Source: Azospirillum tabaci (GTDB lineage Bacteria; Pseudomonadota; Alphaproteobacteria; Azospirillales; Azospirillaceae). Taken from it: 64,000 nucleotides of DNA. The translations under genes and the position numbers were made by a program. The stretch spans positions 124,001 to 188,000 of the forward strand of contig NZ_JACCJY010000001.1 of the NCBI RefSeq assembly GCF_014596085.1, in the 5' to 3' direction. This document shows positions 45,209 to 58,288 of this stretch, piece by piece. Below the pieces are notes generated by a model. The model was given only the letters and a program-made list of their open reading frames with translations, did no database searches and was not told the DNA's origin. Numbering within the stretch: position 1 is the first letter of the stretch; every line of letters starts with the position of its first letter.

Positions 45209-45212
<4 letters not shown>
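44703..45212 (+). CDS. Secreted molybdopterin-binding-fold protein partnered with a histidine kinase
   Basis: This 169-residue protein has a signal peptide (VVCRLVALTLFVLAGAASA, cleaved about residue 23) and a single domain resembling the sulfite-oxidase-type molybdopterin-binding fold: FDRPMLEALGMV, TTATPWYKEKVTFEGVPL, ALNDYTGEIPM and MPVSDKGPLFIVYDFD. The cysteine that binds molybdenum in true enzymes is not visible, so it may not bind the cofactor. It is translationally coupled (GTGA) to the kinase downstream, and such pairs recur in proteobacteria. A periplasmic sensory or co-receptor role is inferred. An upstream ATG at 44661 is possible. Confidence 0.8.
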
Positions 45213-46759
<1,547 letters not shown>

Positions 46760-46842
46760 GATCAGTGTTGAGACCCGCCGGCGTCAACCTCGCCGGACAC
46801 GGGAAGCCGGACATGGGAAGAAGAAAGAAGGGATCGGGTTTT

Positions 46843-47532
46843 ATGACGGTGCAGGCAAATGTTCTCGCCCTCGTGCAGGAGGCGATGGAGGCGCGCCGGT
46901 CGAACGAGGCGCTCGACACGCCGCTGGACGCCATGGGCGAGGCGGCCATGATCGACGCCGCGGCGCGGAAGGTCGAGGAGTTGCTCGACGTGCTGCGGAT
47001 CGACCACCGCAACGACCACAACACCCGCGACACGCCGCGCCGTGTCGCCAAGATGCTGGTGCGCGAGCTTCTCAAGGGCCGCTTCGCGCCGCCGCCCGAA
47101 CTGACCGAGTTCCGGAACGCCGAGGAATTCGACCATCTGATCGTCACCGGCCCGATCGCCGTGCGCTCCACCTGCGCGCACCATCTGATGCCGATCTACG
47201 GCACGGCCTTCATCGGCATCCTGCCGGCCAAGGGCGGCAACATCCTGGGCCTGTCCAAGTACGACCGGATCGTCGATCACTTCGCCGCCCGCTTCCAGAT
47301 CCAGGAGGAGCTGGTCAAGCAGATCGGCAACTTCATCGTCGAGGCCACGCGGCCCCGCGGGCTGGCCGTGCGGATCAGCGCCGTGCACATGTGCAAGACC
47401 CACCGTGGCGTGCGCGCCGGCCATGACAGCCGCATGGTCAACAGCTCCTTCCACGGCGAGATGCTGGAGTCGCGGGAGCTGCGCGAGGAGTTCCTGAGGG
47501 AGTGCGCGACGCTTGAGCGTTCCGCCCGCTGA
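46843..47532 (+). CDS. folE: GTP cyclohydrolase I
   Basis: This 229-residue enzyme converts GTP to 7,8-dihydroneopterin triphosphate, the first step of folate and monapterin synthesis. The zinc ligands lie in STCAHHLMPIYG and VHMCKTHRGV, and SKYDRIVDHFAARFQIQE is the typical core. The ATG at 46843 follows an AAGAAAGAAGGGA ribosome site; earlier in-frame starts (46813, 46756) lack one. It lies close to the folM-like and folK-like genes, forming a loose pterin group. Confidence 0.95.
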   Translation: MTVQANVLALVQEAMEARRSNEALDTPLDAMGEAAMIDAAARKVEELLDVLRIDHRNDHNTRDTPRRVAKMLVRELLKGRFAPPPELTEFRNAEEFDHLIVTGPIAVRSTCAHHLMPIYGTAFIGILPAKGGNILGLSKYDRIVDHFAARFQIQEELVKQIGNFIVEATRPRGLAVRISAVHMCKTHRGVRAGHDSRMVNSSFHGEMLESRELREEFLRECATLERSAR

Positions 47533-47578
47533 GCGGACCGTCCGATCCGCCCGGAGGGGCGCGGAGCGCCTGCCCGCC

Positions 47579-48451
47579 ATGACGGGCGCGGAGCGGCGGT
47601 CCGGCATCGCGGGGGCGGCGCTGCTGATGGCGGCGTCGCTCGCCCTGGTGCTGACCGCCGGGGCGCTGGCCCGCGAGCTGGGCGCCCGCTACGGAGCGGC
47701 GGAGGTGCTGTTCCTGCGCTTCCTGCTGTCTCTGGCGGTGGTCGCCCCGGCGGCCGTCGCGATGGCCGGGCGGCGCGTCCTGTCCGTCACCCGGCCGGGC
47801 GGTCACGTGGTGCGGGCGCTGAGCGGGGTCGGGGCGGCGCTGATCTTCTACGCGGCGACCCAGCATCTGCCCTTCGCCGACCTGGTCGCCCTGTCCTACG
47901 CGGCCCCGCTGTTCGTGGTGCTGCTGTCCGGCCCGGCCATCGGGGAGCGGGCGGGGGCGGCCTCCGCCGTCTGCGTCGTGCTGGGGATGGCCGGGGTTTT
48001 CCTGATCGCCCCGCCGACGCGGCTGGAGCCGTGGAGCCTCGCCATGCTCGCCATGGCCTTCCTGAACGCGGTCTGCATCCTGGCGACCCGGCGGACCGTC
48101 CAGGCCGACGGGCCGGCGGCCACCGGGCTGGTCTTCGTGCTGGCGGGGTGCCTTCTGACCGCCCCGGCGGCTCTGCTGACCGGCTTCCGGATGCCCGATG
48201 CGGCCGACCTGCCGGCCTTTCTGCTGTTGGGCCTCGCCGCGGGGGCGGCCATCCTGCTGAACGCCGCCGCCTTCCGCCGGGCGCCCGCGGCGGTGCTGGC
48301 GCCCATCGACTATCTCGGGATCGCCGCCTCGGCGGCCATCGGCTTCCTGTGGTGGGGCGAAAGCCCGTCGCCGGCGGTGCTGGTGGGCGGGGCGCTGATC
48401 GCCGCGGCCGGGCTGGGCACGCTGTGGGTCGGCGCGCGGCGGCCGGGCTGA
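47579..48451 (+). CDS. EamA/DMT-family permease
   Basis: This 290-residue inner-membrane protein has about ten hydrophobic helices in two EamA repeats, as usual for drug/metabolite transporters of the RhaT/YdcZ superfamily. GAALIFYAATQHLPFADLVAL and VLAPIDYLGIAASAAIGFL are the recognisable repeat ends, here quoted in part. It follows folE by 46 bases on the same strand. The ATG at 47579 begins a short basic lead before the first helix. The substrate is unknown. Confidence 0.9.
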   Translation: MTGAERRSGIAGAALLMAASLALVLTAGALARELGARYGAAEVLFLRFLLSLAVVAPAAVAMAGRRVLSVTRPGGHVVRALSGVGAALIFYAATQHLPFADLVALSYAAPLFVVLLSGPAIGERAGAASAVCVVLGMAGVFLIAPPTRLEPWSLAMLAMAFLNAVCILATRRTVQADGPAATGLVFVLAGCLLTAPAALLTGFRMPDAADLPAFLLLGLAAGAAILLNAAAFRRAPAAVLAPIDYLGIAASAAIGFLWWGESPSPAVLVGGALIAAAGLGTLWVGARRPG

Positions 48452-48465
48452 CGCCGCCTGTTCCA

Positions 48466-49197
48466 TCACAACTCGATCAGCGCGTAAGGCCTCCCCGACT
48501 CCTTCTCGATGGTCTGGGCGACGTTGTAGACCGGCGTGCCGCGCAGGGTCTTGCCGGCGTAGCTGCCGTGGTGGGCGTGGCCGTGGACGACCGCCTGGAC
48601 ATGGAATCGGTCGATGGTCTCCGCCAGACGGGATGAACCGAGGAAGGGGTAGATCTCGGTCGGCTCGCCGCGCACCGTCTCGGCGATGGGGGCGTAGTGC
48701 AGGACGACCATCGTCCGCTCCGTCTCCAGCTGGCGCAGGGCGCTTTCCAGCCGCATCGCCTCGTTCACCGCCTCGTGCACGAACTGCTTGATCGCCGGTT
48801 CGCCGAAGGCGTCGAGCATGCGGTTCTCGAACCCGCCGCCGAAGCCCTTCACACCGGCGAAGCCGACGCCGCGGATCTCCACCGGGTTGCCGTCGAGGAA
48901 GCGGACGCCCGCCTGCTCCAGGATGCGCTGAAGCTCCTCGACATGGCCGCATTCGTGGTCGTGGTTGCCCAGCACGGCGACCACCGGGATGCCGATGGCG
49001 CGCAGGTCCTCGGCCAGCACCTCGGCCTCGCGCGGCTTGCCGTGGTTGGTCAGATCGCCGGCCAGCGCCAGCACGTCCGCCCGGTTGGCGATCTCCTGGA
49101 ACAGCTCGCGGTAGGGGTGGGTGGAGGTTTCCCCCACATGGATGTCGCCGATGGCGGCGACCTTGATCGTTCCTTCAGCCCGAATGTGTTCAGCCAT
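48466..49197 (-). CDS. Calcineurin-like metallophosphoesterase
   Basis: This 243-residue cytosolic protein has all the metallophosphoesterase motifs: AAIGDIHVG, LALAGDLTNHG, VLGNHDHECG, VVLHYAP and VVHGHAHHG. It fits the small predicted-phosphodiesterase group. It overlaps the nucleotidyltransferase gene upstream by eight bases, so both are made from one mRNA and may act on the same substrate, for example adding and removing a nucleotide. The substrate is unknown. Confidence 0.92.
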   Translation of the reverse strand: MAEHIRAEGTIKVAAIGDIHVGETSTHPYRELFQEIANRADVLALAGDLTNHGKPREAEVLAEDLRAIGIPVVAVLGNHDHECGHVEELQRILEQAGVRFLDGNPVEIRGVGFAGVKGFGGGFENRMLDAFGEPAIKQFVHEAVNEAMRLESALRQLETERTMVVLHYAPIAETVRGEPTEIYPFLGSSRLAETIDRFHVQAVVHGHAHHGSYAGKTLRGTPVYNVAQTIEKESGRPYALIEL

Positions 49198-49951
49198 GCT
49201 TCGTTTCCTCGCCGACGACGTCGGCGAACCCCCAGTCCGTGACGTCGATCCGATAATCCTCGCGCGAGAAAAGCCGCCCCCGGCAGATGCGGGTCTGCGG
49301 CACCGGCAGCTTCGCGCGCTCGTTCAGCCGGTCCAGAAGCTCCTGCAACAGCCAATCCGGGATGTGGTCGCGCTCCGTCGGGTAGATGAAGCGGAAGTTC
49401 AGGACGTGCATCAGCAGCACCTCCCAATACTGCTCCATGTGGCCGAGCAGCCGTTTCCAGTCGATGTGGGCGTGCTGCTTCAGGATCATGTGGGCGACGT
49501 CGGGGCCGTCGTACTTGTGACGCATCTGCACGAACGCCTTGGAGAAGACCATTTCCGTCGGCGGGATGAGCTGCACGTCGGCGCCGCAGACCAGCGCGCG
49601 GTGATCCTCCTCGAACCAGCGGTCGTTGACCGGGTTGATGGCGGCCGCGGAGTTGAAGATCACGTCGAAGAACAGGTCGTCGTGCAGGACCTTGCCGATC
49701 CAGCGCTCGTCCTCGATCTCCGTCCCGAAGCCGCGGTCCTGGAAATGCGCGAGGATGCGCGGGAAGTCGCCGCCCCGGCAGAAGATGTCGATGTCCTTGG
49801 TGGGCCGGGTGATGCCGGTGTAGGCGCTGAGCGCGTAGGTGCCGCCCAGCAGGAAAGGAATGCCGGACTCCTTCAGGACCTTCAGGCTCTCCGTGTAGAA
49901 GGCTTCGGCCTCGGCCGAAACATTCGCACGGCCTTCGCGGTTGCCGTCCAT
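49190..49951 (-). CDS. Nucleotidyltransferase-fold protein
   Basis: This 253-residue protein has the polymerase-beta-like nucleotidyltransferase signature FLLGGTYALSAYTG followed by RPTKDIDIFCRGG, with the DxD pair present, and a third acid possible in FFDVIFNS. Helical parts follow. It resembles predicted nucleotidyltransferases of the AbiEii/MNT type, some of which are toxins or antitoxins. Its stop overlaps the phosphoesterase start. The region upstream (49952-50117) shows no gene. What it modifies is not known. Confidence 0.82.
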   Translation of the reverse strand: MDGNREGRANVSAEAEAFYTESLKVLKESGIPFLLGGTYALSAYTGITRPTKDIDIFCRGGDFPRILAHFQDRGFGTEIEDERWIGKVLHDDLFFDVIFNSAAAINPVNDRWFEEDHRALVCGADVQLIPPTEMVFSKAFVQMRHKYDGPDVAHMILKQHAHIDWKRLLGHMEQYWEVLLMHVLNFRFIYPTERDHIPDWLLQELLDRLNERAKLPVPQTRICRGRLFSREDYRIDVTDWGFADVVGEETKHG

Positions 49952-50117
49952 CGCACCCCCTCTCCTCCGCTGTCGTCTTTCGCGCCTTCAACAGGAGGAG
50001 TGGGCGAAACGGCACCGACGAATGGTGCCGGTGGCGGGAAAAAAGCGGGCAAGGGCGGGCGGAACCGCCGCGCCGCTACACCGGTTGAGGGTGGTATTGC
50101 TGATGGGGAGGCAACCG

Positions 50118-50678
50118 ATGGCACGACATCCGATCCCACAGGGGCTTTTGCTCGCCGCCGGCCTCGTGCTGTGCGGTGCCGGTCCCGCTCTGGCGCAGGG
50201 AAGCTGCGCCGCGCTGGTCGACCGCTTCGCCGCCGAGAACAACCTGTCGGCCAGCCCGCCGCCGGTCGCGACGCCGCCGGGAAGCTCCGGCTCCACCGCG
50301 GGGGACGGGGCGTTGCCCGATGGAGGTCTGGGCGGCAGTTCCGGGGCGACGCCGGACCAGCTCGCCCGCTCGGGCGGGGTGGTGGCGCCGCCGGCATCGG
50401 GCGATCAGGCGGTGATCGAGCCGCCGCGCACCGGCGCTCCCATGCCGACCGCCCCGGCGGTGCGGCCGGACGCCGCGCCGAACAGCGGTTCCTCGATGGA
50501 GGGTGGGTCGATGGGGCAGGCGGCGCGCAACGCCCAGATCGAGTCGCTGGTGACCGCCGCGCGCTCCGCCGCGAAGGACGGCAACGAGCAGCTCTGCATG
50601 GAGTCGCTGGACAAGGCGCGCGGGCTGACCCGTGCCGCGCCGGGCGCGACGGGTGGCACGTTGGGCGGGGGCGGCTGA
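50118..50678 (+). CDS. Secreted hypothetical protein, Gly/Pro/Ser-rich
   Basis: This 186-residue protein has a clear signal peptide (cleaved after GAGPALA, about residue 26). A low-complexity Gly/Ser/Pro/Ala region follows, then a short C-terminal helical part with NAQIESLVTAARSAAKDGNEQ and a cysteine. Only two cysteines remain after cleavage (Cys29 and one near residue 164) and could form a disulfide. A GGGGAGG ribosome site precedes the ATG. The stop overlaps the next small gene (TGATG). No function is recognised. Confidence 0.72.
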   Translation: MARHPIPQGLLLAAGLVLCGAGPALAQGSCAALVDRFAAENNLSASPPPVATPPGSSGSTAGDGALPDGGLGGSSGATPDQLARSGGVVAPPASGDQAVIEPPRTGAPMPTAPAVRPDAAPNSGSSMEGGSMGQAARNAQIESLVTAARSAAKDGNEQLCMESLDKARGLTRAAPGATGGTLGGGG

Positions 50679-50908
50679 TGGCGACGGCGCGGATGATGGC
50701 CGAACCGATGGCCGCCGACTTGAGCGTTGCCGGCCCCCTTCCTCCTTCCCCGCCGACTCCCGACATGCCGGTGCCGCCGCCCGGCATGCCGGACATGCCC
50801 GGCGACCCGTCGCGCCCGCCGATCAAGGAGCCGCCGGACGCGATCCCCGTCCCGCCGGAGGAACCGCCACCCAATCCCGAGCGGCTGAACCCCGAGCGAC
50901 TGATCTGA
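50678..50908 (+). CDS. Small proline-rich protein
   Basis: This 76-residue frame starts with an ATG overlapping the stop of the secreted protein upstream. After about 20 residues it becomes proline-rich with repeated PDMP and PPxP groups (PTPDMPVPPP, PEEPPPNPERLNPERL). The N terminus has no clear signal peptide. The overlapping start and compositional likeness to short proline-rich proteins of other alphaproteobacteria favour a real gene. No function is known. Confidence 0.55.
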   Translation: MATARMMAEPMAADLSVAGPLPPSPPTPDMPVPPPGMPDMPGDPSRPPIKEPPDAIPVPPEEPPPNPERLNPERLI

Positions 50909-50990
50909 GGCCGCCCGTCCGGGAGAAAAATGGCACCAGGGCCGCGGGAGCGCGAAACGGCGCTCCTGCGGTCTTGTGATTCGCGCGGGG

Positions 50991-51045
50991 AAAGGCGATG
51001 TGTTCTGTCGGGCACCGGAGGCCGGTGCCGAGTCGCCTTTTGGAG
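50991..51045 (+). promoter_or_regulatory. Structured 5' leader of the double cold-shock gene
   Basis: An outer stem AAAGGCGA (50991-50998) with TCGCCTTT (51033-51040) encloses a strong inner hairpin GGCACCGG (51011-51018) with CCGGTGCC (51022-51029). The likely ribosome site GGAG (51042-51045) lies right after the outer stem and 13 bases before the ATG. Csp mRNAs often have temperature-dependent leaders, so this may control translation; alternatively the stem could end an upstream transcript. Confidence 0.5.
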
Positions 51046-51058
51046 TTCAGTGGGTCTC

Positions 51059-53586
<2,528 letters not shown>

Positions 53587-53601
53587 CGGCGTGACCTGAA
53601 G

Positions 53602-53638
53602 AAAGGCCCTTCCTCCCGCGGCGGAGGAAGGGCCTTTT
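53602..53638. terminator. Bidirectional intrinsic terminator
   Basis: A perfect 15-bp stem (AAAGGCCCTTCCTCC at 53602-53616, its complement at 53623-53637) with a 6-base loop is followed by TTTTCTTTTT on the plus strand. It serves pgm and, read the other way, the dienelactone hydrolase gene whose stop is at 53644. Confidence 0.92.
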
Positions 53639-53643
53639 CTTTT

Positions 53644-54330
53644 TCAGAACACCGCCTGGAGCAGGCCCAGCGTGCGCCGCTTGGCCAGGGCGGCGCTCGC
53701 CGCGTCGTAGCTGGCGCGCTCGTCGCAGTTGAAGCCGTGGCCGGCCGGGTAGAGGTGCGTGATGGCGCCGGGGTGGCGCTGGCGCAGCTCCTCGGCCACC
53801 GTCACGGGAATGGCGTGGTCCGTCTCCCCGAAATGCAGCAGCACGGGCGTGCGCGGAACCTCGTCCAGCCGGTTGCCGATGCCGCCGCCGTAATAGGCGA
53901 TGGCGGCGCGGACCGGCAGGCGCGACGCGGCGGCCCAGGCGATGGTGCCGCCCCAGCAATAGCCGGCGATGGCCGCCCCCTCCGCCCCGCCGAGATGGGC
54001 GAGTCCCGCCGCCACATCGGTCAGCGCGTCCTCGACGCTGACAGCACCCATCAGGTCACGGCCGCGCTGAACGCCGGCCTCGTCGTAGGGCAGCTCCACC
54101 CCGCGCTCCGCCCGGTCGAACAAAGCGGGGGCCAGCGTGCGGTAGCCGTCGGCCGCGTAGCCGTCGCAGACGCGGCGGATGTGGCCGTTGATCCCGAAAA
54201 TCTCCTGGACGATCAGAAGCCGCCCCTTTTCCGCCCCGACGGGCCGGGCTTCGTAGGCGGTCAGCCGGTGCCCGTCGGACGCCGTCAGGTGCGTCCAGGC
54301 GCCGGTCGTTCCGGTGGTCGTTCCGGTCAT
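53644..54330 (-). CDS. Dienelactone hydrolase family protein
   Basis: This 228-residue alpha/beta hydrolase has the dienelactone-hydrolase motifs LLIVQEIFGINGHIR, the nucleophile GYCWGG (cysteine in place of serine), a catalytic acid in HFGETDHAIP and the histidine in YPAGHGFNCDE. The enzyme opens lactone rings in chlorocatechol degradation, but most chromosomal homologues have broader or unknown ester substrates. Nothing adjacent suggests an aromatic pathway. The ATG at 54330 is chosen where homology begins. Confidence 0.92.
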   Translation of the reverse strand: MTGTTTGTTGAWTHLTASDGHRLTAYEARPVGAEKGRLLIVQEIFGINGHIRRVCDGYAADGYRTLAPALFDRAERGVELPYDEAGVQRGRDLMGAVSVEDALTDVAAGLAHLGGAEGAAIAGYCWGGTIAWAAASRLPVRAAIAYYGGGIGNRLDEVPRTPVLLHFGETDHAIPVTVAEELRQRHPGAITHLYPAGHGFNCDERASYDAASAALAKRRTLGLLQAVF

Positions 54331-54449
54331 GGCTGGTCTCTTCCTCCATTCGTTCCGTGCAGGGAAGATAGCAGCCTGACGCCGGGTGTCATCCGCGACC
54401 GACCGGCCCATATCCCCTAGGACCGTCATCCCGTCACTGGAGCCGCCCG

Positions 54450-54944
54450 ATGTCCGCCCCCGCCGACCGTTCTCCGACCGCTGGACCCTTCGACCTGACG
54501 CCGCCGACGCCGGACCAGCGCGCGGTGCTGGTGGAGCGCCTGTCGGACGAAGAGCGGCACGTTCTGCTCAGCCACGGGACGGAGGCGCCTTTCTGCGGCG
54601 GCCTGCTCGACAACAAGAAGCCGGGCACCTACGCCTGCCGTCTCTGTGGTCTGCCGCTGTTCCGCTCCGGGACGAAGTTCGAATCCGGCACCGGCTGGCC
54701 CAGCTTCACCGCGCCGTACGAGAACGCCCACCTGAAGCTGGTGCAGGACAACAGCTACGGCATGGTGCGGGTGGAGACGCTGTGCGCCCGCTGCGGCAGC
54801 CACCAGGGCCACGTCTTCCCGGATGGCCCACCGCCGACCGGCATGCGCTTCTGCATCAACTCCGTCTCGCTGGCCTTCCTGCCTGAGGGGCAGGCGCTGG
54901 CCAGGAGCGTTCAGGATTGGGTGGAGGAGGGGGCGGCGTTCTAG
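54450..54944 (+). CDS. msrB: Peptide-methionine (R)-S-oxide reductase MsrB
   Basis: This 164-residue enzyme reduces methionine-R-sulfoxide in proteins. The catalytic cysteine is Cys135 in MRFCINS, the possible resolving cysteine is Cys49 and zinc is bound by Cys63/Cys66 and Cys112/Cys115. The conserved block SGTGWPSF is intact. An N-terminal extension of about 20 residues has no signal-peptide character, so the protein is cytosolic. It would be recycled by thioredoxin such as that encoded at 13221-13544. Confidence 0.96.
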   Translation: MSAPADRSPTAGPFDLTPPTPDQRAVLVERLSDEERHVLLSHGTEAPFCGGLLDNKKPGTYACRLCGLPLFRSGTKFESGTGWPSFTAPYENAHLKLVQDNSYGMVRVETLCARCGSHQGHVFPDGPPPTGMRFCINSVSLAFLPEGQALARSVQDWVEEGAAF

Positions 54945-54951
54945 CAGACGC

Positions 54952-55053
54952 TTGCCCCCACCCTAACCCTCCCCCGCCCAGCGGGGGAGGGGACTGCCGC
55001 CGCTTAGCGAGTATCTCCCTCCCCCGCCCAGCGGGGGAGGGCCGGGGTGGGGG
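54952..55053. repeat. Composite palindromic intergenic repeat, copy 5 (short form)
   Basis: TTGCCCCCACCCTAACCCTC at the left end is the same as in copy 4. Two CCCTCCCCCGCCCAGCGGGG-type hairpins follow and the right end mirrors the left (GGGGTGGGGG). The central GCGCAAACC and GGCGGACC modules are missing, so this is a short form of the element. Confidence 0.85.
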
Positions 55054-55097
55054 TAAAAGCCTCCCCCGATCGTCCCGTTTCACTGGATACCCCCTTC

Positions 55098-56117
<1,020 letters not shown>

Positions 56118-56256
56118 CGCGCTCCAAATTGGGGGAGAGGCCCGGCGCAACCGCACAGCGTGCTTCGCGGACTGCGCCATGGACCGCGCCGGAGGAGAGC
56201 CCTATCGTCTGTGGCCCGGCGTCGCGTGACGCGGTTCACAGAGATGGAGAGGGGAT

Positions 56257-56427
56257 ATGGCCGAGTTTCCCCACGCCAGCAGGGTCAACGTGACGCTTGA
56301 TCTGCCACTCGACGTCTATCGGCGTCTGGAACAGCGGGCGCGCTACATGAGCATTACCGTCGAGGCGCTGCTGAAGACTATTCTCGCGCAGCAGCTCTAC
56401 GACTCCAGTCTTCGCAATATGGATTAG
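56257..56427 (+). CDS. Small ribbon-helix-helix-like protein (56 residues)
   Basis: A short frame with a strong GGAGAGGGG ribosome site encodes 56 residues. [19 protein letters not shown] followed by [17 protein letters not shown] fits a strand-helix-helix pattern like the CopG/Arc family, which are dimeric DNA-binding regulators or antitoxins. No toxin gene is next to it: the LLM oxidoreductase lies upstream and the STAS gene converges one base away. The family call rests on the pattern alone. Confidence 0.65.
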   Translation: MAEFPHASRVNVTLDLPLDVYRRLEQRARYMSITVEALLKTILAQQLYDSSLRNMD

Positions 56428-56428
56428 T

Positions 56429-56833
56429 TCATTGTTGTGAGGCGGCGCGCACGGCGGAGTCGAGGTCGCCGTGACTCTCCAGAAGCGCCGCCAGCCCGGC
56501 CTCCTCCAGCGCGCCGCGGATCGGGTCGGGCACCGCCGCCAGCACGATCCGCACCCCCGCCCGCCCGCCCGCGTTTCCCGCGCCCGGCCGCGCCTGCCGC
56601 ACCGCCAGCAGCAGCGAGCGCAGACCCGCCGGGGTCAGCTGCGTCACCGCCGACAGGTCGAGCACCAGCCCGGCCGGCGCCTTTGCGGGCGCGTCCGGGG
56701 CGGCGGCATCCGATGCGGCGGGGGCCAGTGCCGCGATCAAACGCGCCTCGAACCGGGGGGCGGCGGCGCTGTCGATCGGACCCAGCGGGCGCAGGATCGT
56801 CACGTCGCCGCGGACCTCTTCCGCGATTTGCAT
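56429..56833 (-). CDS. STAS-domain protein lacking the usual phosphoserine
   Basis: This 134-residue single-domain protein resembles anti-sigma-factor antagonists: VTILRPLGPIDSAAAPRFEARL, then LVLDLSAVTQLTPAGLRSLLL. In SpoIIAA-type proteins the DSSG motif holds the phosphorylated serine; here the region reads LTPAGL, so that serine is absent. A loop of about 25 Ala/Pro residues interrupts the fold. The ATG at 56833 has a GGAGGG ribosome site; an ATG at 56854 does not. It is divergent from the type VI genes and could regulate them. Confidence 0.82.
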   Translation of the reverse strand: MQIAEEVRGDVTILRPLGPIDSAAAPRFEARLIAALAPAASDAAAPDAPAKAPAGLVLDLSAVTQLTPAGLRSLLLAVRQARPGAGNAGGRAGVRIVLAAVPDPIRGALEEAGLAALLESHGDLDSAVRAASQQ

Positions 56834-56934
56834 CAAACCCTCCGATTTCCCCATCCGGCCGGGCCTGCTATACCTCCTCCGGCGGGGGATTTCCCATCAC
56901 ACGGATCATCATACAGCAGAGCGGCGGCGGGGGC

Positions 56935-58278
56935 ATGGAATCGGACGGACGCTTCGGCGGCGGGGCGGGCCTGCGGGACGGCGGAGAGTTTTCCGCGGAG
57001 TCCGGCGGTGGGCCGCGCGCGCTCCCGGCCTTCCTCGCGGCGGGGCCCGCCGTGGCCCCGGAGGACCGCCCGAAGGCGGAGGCGCCGCCGGACCAGCCGG
57101 CGCGGCTGCGCGGCGCGCTGAATCCCCTGCTGGCCGCCGCCGGGCCGTTGCTCGACCTCGCCGGGGCGCTGCGTGAACGCTCGGGGCACGAGAACCCGGA
57201 GGGGCTGCGCGACGCCATCCTCGCCGAGGTCCGCCGCTTCGAGGAGGAGGCCGCCGCCATCGGCGTCCCGCCGGAGGAGGTGCGCGTCGCCCGCTTCGCC
57301 CTGTGCACCATGCTGGACGACGTGGTGCGGGCGACCCCCTGGGGGGCCCGCTGCCGCTGGGCGCGCGAGGGGTTGGCGGTGGTGGTCGATCCCGGCGCCG
57401 GCGGGCCGGACCGCTTCTTCGACCTGCTTGACACCATGCTGAGCGATCCGCGCCTGCACCGGCTGGAGCTGGAGCTGTTCTACGCCTGCCTGTCGTTGGG
57501 CTTCGAAGGCAAATTCCGCGACAAGCCGCGCGGCGCCCATGACCTGGCCCATCTGCGGGACGAGCTGTTCCGCGTGCTGCGCCGCCTGCGCGGCGAGCGG
57601 GAGCGCGCGCTGTCGCCGCAATGGCGGGGCGTCGCCGAACGCTTCCGCCCGCTGGGGCACGTCCTGCCGCCCTGGCTGGCCGCGGTGGCGGTGGCGACGC
57701 TGCTCGGCGGGCTGTTCCTGAACCTGTCGGCCTCGCTGGGCGGCCGGGCGGACGCGGTGGTGAGCCGGCTGGGCGCGCTGCTTCCCGACCGGCCGCTGGA
57801 GCTGGTCCGCGCCGTTCCGCCGCCGCCGCCCAGCGCGGGTCCGGCGCTGGCCGTCCGCGTCACCGCCCTGCTCCAGCCGGAGATCCGTTCCGGCGCCGTG
57901 GCGGTGCTGGCCGGCGACGACGGGGCGCTGGTCATCCGCATCGAGGGAGCGGGGATGTTCGCCACCGGCAGCGACGCGATCCGCGCCCGCTACCGCGCCG
58001 TGGTCGACCGCGTCGGGCAGGCGCTGGGTCCCGAGGCGGGGCGCGTGGTCGTGGTCGCCCACACCGACGACCAGACCCCGCGCGGCGGCGGGCTGCCGAC
58101 GCCGGAGGCGCTGACCGAGGCGCGGGCGGTGGCGGTGCTGAAGATCCTGGAGCGCACGCTGGGCGCCGAGCGCCTGACCGCCGAAGGGCGGGGCGAGCGC
58201 GAACCGCTGGCCCCCAACACCACGCCGGCCAACCGGGGCGCCAACCGGCGCGTCGATGTCCGCCTCTACCCCGAATAG
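56935..58278 (+). CDS. tssL: Type VI secretion protein TssL (DotU/IcmH) with C-terminal OmpA domain
   Basis: This 447-residue protein has a DotU/IcmH domain (about 58-235, with ARFALCTMLDDVVRATPWG), a transmembrane helix (about 246-266) and a periplasmic OmpA-like domain (about 330-447) with VVVVAHTDDQTP and ANRGANRRVDVRL, expected to bind peptidoglycan. TssL with TssM forms the inner-membrane part of the type VI membrane complex. Its Gly/Pro-rich N-terminal 55 residues are unusual. tssM follows after 10 bases. Core tube and baseplate genes are not in the window. Confidence 0.93.
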   Translation: MESDGRFGGGAGLRDGGEFSAESGGGPRALPAFLAAGPAVAPEDRPKAEAPPDQPARLRGALNPLLAAAGPLLDLAGALRERSGHENPEGLRDAILAEVRRFEEEAAAIGVPPEEVRVARFALCTMLDDVVRATPWGARCRWAREGLAVVVDPGAGGPDRFFDLLDTMLSDPRLHRLELELFYACLSLGFEGKFRDKPRGAHDLAHLRDELFRVLRRLRGERERALSPQWRGVAERFRPLGHVLPPWLAAVAVATLLGGLFLNLSASLGGRADAVVSRLGALLPDRPLELVRAVPPPPPSAGPALAVRVTALLQPEIRSGAVAVLAGDDGALVIRIEGAGMFATGSDAIRARYRAVVDRVGQALGPEAGRVVVVAHTDDQTPRGGGLPTPEALTEARAVAVLKILERTLGAERLTAEGRGEREPLAPNTTPANRGANRRVDVRLYPE

Positions 58279-58288
58279 GCCGCGGCCC

